From the NCBI RefSeq assembly GCF_000193735.1, contig NZ_AEPF01000027.1:1-25066 (forward strand): DNA of 25,066 nucleotides, written 5' to 3'. This DNA is from Neisseria sicca 4320. GTDB lineage: Bacteria > Pseudomonadota > Gammaproteobacteria > Burkholderiales > Neisseriaceae. The translations under genes were made by a program, and so were the position numbers. Positions 22,265 through 25,066 of this stretch are shown here, piece by piece. Every line of letters begins with the position of its first letter. Positions within the stretch are counted from its first letter, which is position 1. A model generated the notes under the pieces. The model was not told where the DNA came from and searched no databases. It worked only from the letters and a program-made list of their open reading frames with translations.

Positions 22265-23656
22265 TTAATGAGGCAATTCACCGCTGCGGATTTTCTGTTT
22301 GAAATCCTGCGTTTCTCTGACAATTACTTTCGCCATCAGCAAGAGGGCGATTAAGTTGGGCAAAGCCATCAATCCGTTGAACGTATCAGAAGCAAGCCAT
22401 ACCAAATCGAGGCTCAAGACAGTTCCCAGCATAACCGAAGCAACGTAAACGACACGGTAGAGATTCGCAGATTTTTCGCCGAATACATATGCCGCACATT
22501 TCTCACCGTAGTAACACCAGCCCAAAATGGTCGAATAGGCAAAGAAAATCAAACCGATGGTAACGATCCAGCCGCCGATTCCGGGCAGCATTTTTTGGAA
22601 GGTAACGGTAGTCAGCGCCGCGCCGCTCAATTCCGGTTTGACGAACTCACCGCCCGCACCGAGCAAACCCATCACCAATACGATCCCTGTAATCGAGCAG
22701 ACGATGATGGTGTCCAAAAACGTCCCGGTCATAGAAACCAATGCCTGACGGACGGGATGATCGGTTTTCGCGGCTGCGGCGGCAATCGGTGCGGAACCCA
22801 TACCCGCCTCGTTAGAAAACACGCCGCGCGCCACGCCGTAGCGGATCACCGTACCGATTGCGCCACCTGCCACAGCCTGCGCGCTGAACGCATCAGAGAA
22901 AATCAGCTTGACAGCGGGTGCCAGTAAGTCCGCATTGACAGCAATAATGGCAATGCCACCTAAAACGTAAAACACCGCCATCGCAGGTACGATAAACGAA
23001 GCAGCTTTAGCGATACCTTTAATACCGCCCAAAACGACGATAGCTGTCAGAATAGTCAGGACGACGCCGGTATAGCCCGGTTCTACGCCGAAACTCGTCT
23101 GAACGGCCTGCGCAACCGAGTTAGACTGCACCGAACTGCCGATACCGAACGAAGCGAATGTGCCGAATAAAGCAAACGCCAACGCCATCCATTTCCAGTT
23201 TCTGCCCAAGCCTTTTTCGATGTAATACATCGGCCCGCCGGACATCTCGCCTTTGGAGTTGGTGACGCGGTATTTCACCGCCAACACGCCCTCGGCGTAT
23301 TTGGTCGCCATACCGAAAATGGCAGTCATCCACATCCAAAATACCGCACCCGGGCCGCCGGTAACCACGGCGGTCGCCACACCGGCAATGTTGCCTGTAC
23401 CGATGGTGGCGGACAGGGCGGTCATCAACGCGGCGAAATGTGAAATATCGCCTTCGTGGTCTTCGCCGTCATCCGTTGTTTTCTGCGGCATAAACGCCTG
23501 CTTGAGCGCGTAACCGAGCATAGAAAATTGCAGGCCTTTGAGCATAACGGTCAACAAAACGCCCGTTCCAACCAACAACACCAGCATAACAGGTCCCCAG
23601 ACCCAGCCGCTGACTGTTTCAAAAAACGCTTTTAAATTCTCCAAAAATAATTGCAT
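22265..23656 (-). CDS. Sodium:alanine/glycine symporter (AGCS family)
   Basis: A 463-residue inner-membrane protein with about 11 membrane segments that imports alanine or glycine with sodium. Family marks are ATIGTGNIAGVATAVVTGGPGAVFWMW (about 83-109), KYAEGVLAVKYR, GGPMYYIEKGLG, GVFSNEAGMGSAPIAAAAA, and the C-terminal YSTILGWCYYGEK. Length is normal. A GGAG Shine-Dalgarno lies about 7 nt before the ATG. The substrate within the family (alanine, glycine, glutamine) is not determined by sequence alone. It is transcribed alone, ending at the shared terminator. Confidence 0.92.
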   Translation of the reverse strand: MQLFLENLKAFFETVSGWVWGPVMLVLLVGTGVLLTVMLKGLQFSMLGYALKQAFMPQKTTDDGEDHEGDISHFAALMTALSATIGTGNIAGVATAVVTGGPGAVFWMWMTAIFGMATKYAEGVLAVKYRVTNSKGEMSGGPMYYIEKGLGRNWKWMALAFALFGTFASFGIGSSVQSNSVAQAVQTSFGVEPGYTGVVLTILTAIVVLGGIKGIAKAASFIVPAMAVFYVLGGIAIIAVNADLLAPAVKLIFSDAFSAQAVAGGAIGTVIRYGVARGVFSNEAGMGSAPIAAAAAKTDHPVRQALVSMTGTFLDTIIVCSITGIVLVMGLLGAGGEFVKPELSGAALTTVTFQKMLPGIGGWIVTIGLIFFAYSTILGWCYYGEKCAAYVFGEKSANLYRVVYVASVMLGTVLSLDLVWLASDTFNGLMALPNLIALLLMAKVIVRETQDFKQKIRSGELPH

Positions 23657-23946
23657 GGTTTTCTCCTCATTGTGTTTTTAGTGTTCGGTCATTTCAGCAT
23701 AAAGCGTTAAAAAACGCAACGGTCTGATGATATGCTCCTTATTTTCTCCATAAATCTAAACTCATCACGTCGGATCTCAATGCAGAGAACATTAAAATAA
23801 AAATACCCATCTGACGTCAGTCTGCGCAAATGGAAATCCATATTTCAGCATTAAAAAACCAATAAACATCATATACTTAAAATACCCATCCTCCTCTCTA
23901 CACAAACTTAAAAAGATAGAGCCTTCCATTTCGATTCACGATAAAT
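23657..23946 (-). promoter_or_regulatory. Symporter upstream region with repeats and palindromes
   Basis: No gene is seen. Notable are the direct repeat AAAATACCCATC at 23800-23811 and 23879-23890 (79 bp apart), the perfect palindrome CTGACGTCAG at 23811-23820, and the dyad ATGGA-AA-TCCAT at 23830-23841. This may be a control region of the symporter, but no promoter stands out. Confidence 0.3.
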
Positions 23947-23958
23947 TTCAGACGACCT
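23947..23958 (-). other. Single DNA uptake sequence at the IS border
   Basis: An exact TTCAGACGACCT without an inverted partner, ending 2 bp before the left terminal repeat of the IS30-family element. Confidence 0.8.
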
Positions 23959-23982
23959 TGGATTCGGATTTCAAGTGCAACA

Positions 23983-24948
23983 CTAGTGTATCAGTGGTTT
24001 GAACAGATTCAAGAATAAAACACTTGGCGTTTCGTAGCCAAGTGTTTTTCTTGGCCGGTGGTTCAACTCATCTTGAACCCTGCGTATCTCCCGATCACTG
24101 ATGTTTCGGAAATCAGTTTGTTTGGGGAAATATTGTCGGATGAGTCCGTTGGTGTTCTCATTCAGCCCTTTCTCCCAAGAATGGTAGGAGCGGCAAAAAT
24201 AAGTCTCCGCTTTCAATGCTTTGGCTATTTGGGTATGTTGGTAGAACTCTTTGCCGTTATCCATGGTGATGGTGTGGACTCTGGCTTTATGTACTTTTAA
24301 TACCCTAATAGCTGCCTGGGCAGTGTCTTCGGCTTTGAGGCTGTCCAATTTGCAGATGATGGTGTAGCGGGTAACGCGTTCGACCAAGGTCAGTAATGCG
24401 CTTTTCTGTCCTTTGCCGACGATAGTGTCGGCTTCCCAATCGCCGATGCGGGATTTTTGGTCGACGATGGCGGGTCGGTTTTCTATGCCGACGCGGTTGG
24501 GTACTTTGCCTCTGGTCCATGTGCTGCCGTAGCGTTTGCGGTAGGGTTTGCTGCATATTCTGAGATGTTGCCACAAGGTGCCGCCGTTGCTTTTGTCTTG
24601 GCGGAGGTAGCGGTAAATGGTGCTGTGATGGAGTGTTATCCCGTGATGTTTGCGCAGGTAGGCGCATACTTGTTCGGGACTGAGTTTGCGGCGGATAAGG
24701 GTGTCGATGTGTTGAATCAGCTGCGAATCGAGCTTATAGGGGTTTCGCTTACGCTGTTTGATAAGCCGGCTTTGCTTCTGTGCTTTTTCGGCACTGTATT
24801 GCTGCCCTTGGTTGCAGTGCCGTCTGATTTCGCGACTGATGGTGCTTTTGTGGCGGTTAAGCTGTTTGGCGATTTCGGCGATGGTGCAGTGGCGTGACAG
24901 GTATTGGATATGGTATCGTTCGTCTTGGGTCAGTTGTGTGTAGCTCAT
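23983..24948 (-). CDS. IS30-family transposase
   Basis: A 321-residue DDE transposase that appears intact. The N-terminal helix-turn-helix (TIAEIAKQLNRHKSTISREIRRH, about residues 22-44) binds the element ends. The catalytic residues are Asp in GDWEADTIVG, Asp in TMDNGKEF, and Glu in KGLNENTNGLIRQYFP. The N-terminus MSYTQLTQDERYHIQ is typical of IS30-family proteins. The ribosome site is weak (AAGAAAGA). An inverted repeat lies within the last codons and a stem-loop precedes the start. Confidence 0.95.
   Translation of the reverse strand: MSYTQLTQDERYHIQYLSRHCTIAEIAKQLNRHKSTISREIRRHCNQGQQYSAEKAQKQSRLIKQRKRNPYKLDSQLIQHIDTLIRRKLSPEQVCAYLRKHHGITLHHSTIYRYLRQDKSNGGTLWQHLRICSKPYRKRYGSTWTRGKVPNRVGIENRPAIVDQKSRIGDWEADTIVGKGQKSALLTLVERVTRYTIICKLDSLKAEDTAQAAIRVLKVHKARVHTITMDNGKEFYQHTQIAKALKAETYFCRSYHSWEKGLNENTNGLIRQYFPKQTDFRNISDREIRRVQDELNHRPRKTLGYETPSVLFLNLFKPLIH
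24017..24048. repeat. Perfect 12-bp hairpin in the transposase 3' end
   Basis: AAAACACTTGGC, an 8-nt loop, then GCCAAGTGTTTT. It lies inside the coding sequence (residues KTLGYETPSV) and has the form of a bidirectional terminator; it may stop transcription entering from outside or mark the end of the IS transcript. Confidence 0.7.
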
Positions 24949-24966
24949 GGCAATCTTTCTTGCAGG

Positions 24967-24999
24967 AAAGGCCGTATGCTACCGCATACTGGCCTTTTT
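24967..24999. terminator. Stem-loop in the transposase leader
   Basis: AAAGGCCGTATGC, loop TACC, then GCATAC-T-GGCCTTT, with five T on the plus strand. It lies 18 bp before the transposase start and probably limits read-through from outside into the transposase gene. Confidence 0.7.
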
Positions 25000-25066
25000 C
25001 TGTTATGGAAAGCTGCACTTCAAAGGCGAATCCGCCGACCTCCTTGCCGTTAAAAGCAACAACTCG

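Larger units (their letters stand above)
23961..25032 (-). mobile_element. IS30-family insertion sequence (IS1655-like)
   Basis: A complete element of about 1.07 kb holding one transposase gene. The ends match imperfectly: GATTCGGATTTCAAGTGCA at left against GATTCGCCTTTGAAGTGCA in the inverted right end. The conserved core is TTTCAAGTGCA/TTTGAAGTGCA, so the true tips could lie up to about 8 bp further inside. No convincing target duplication was found. IS1655, the IS30-family element known from Neisseria, is the likeliest relative; this is by memory of the family. Confidence 0.85.

Noticed and set aside
1..25066. CRISPR array, tRNA or rRNA genes, toxin-antitoxin or restriction systems
   Set aside because: No regularly spaced repeats, cloverleaf-like sequences or matching protein motifs were found; the short repeats seen are uptake sequences and Correia elements.

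Overview
The window looks like chromosomal DNA of a commensal Neisseria of the N. mucosa / N. sicca group. The strongest sign is the DNA uptake sequence AGGTCGTCTGAA (the 'mucosa' dialect), present in about 25 exact copies, mostly as inverted pairs that double as intergenic terminators. Three full-length Correia elements (CREE/NEMIS, 156-157 bp), an IS30-family element, a Neisseria-type filamentous prophage fragment and ordinary betaproteobacterial housekeeping genes agree with this.

Layout. 1-~2050: one end of a filamentous prophage on the minus strand (Rep_trans replication initiator, ssDNA-binding-like protein, small hypothetical protein). 2108-7769: core genes: lolA, a DUF455 ferritin-like protein, a His-rich zinc-type CDF exporter, a phosphoglycolate phosphatase-like HAD enzyme, a malic enzyme and tmk. 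8199-13163: a compact four-gene chaperone-usher pilus operon of the archaic (sigma, Csu-like) type: spore-coat-U pilin, chaperone, usher, two-domain tip adhesin. 13213-16703: a repeat-rich stretch with three CREEs around a beta-hydroxyacid dehydrogenase, a TraB/GumN lipoprotein and an alpha/beta hydrolase. 16851-19430: parE and rppH on the minus strand. 19778-22190: a formate/nitrite transporter and a tannase-like lipoprotein. 22265-23656: an AGCS sodium/amino-acid symporter. ~23961-25032: a complete IS30-family element.

How the genes work together. The pilus genes form one translationally linked unit: usher and adhesin each start inside the preceding gene, and the unit could export and build a pilus with a single stalk pilin. 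The prophage genes are a rolling-circle replication module. The initiator gene carries in its own 5' coding region a G/C-tract hairpin whose loop (TTATCTAACA) closely resembles the nick hairpins that I recall from Tn916 and ICEBs1, whose relaxases belong to the same Rep_trans family. I infer that this is the phage's double-strand origin; it is the most interesting signal here. The other genes are mostly independent units separated by uptake-sequence hairpins.

No tRNA, rRNA or CRISPR array was seen. All family assignments come from reading motifs; no database search was run.
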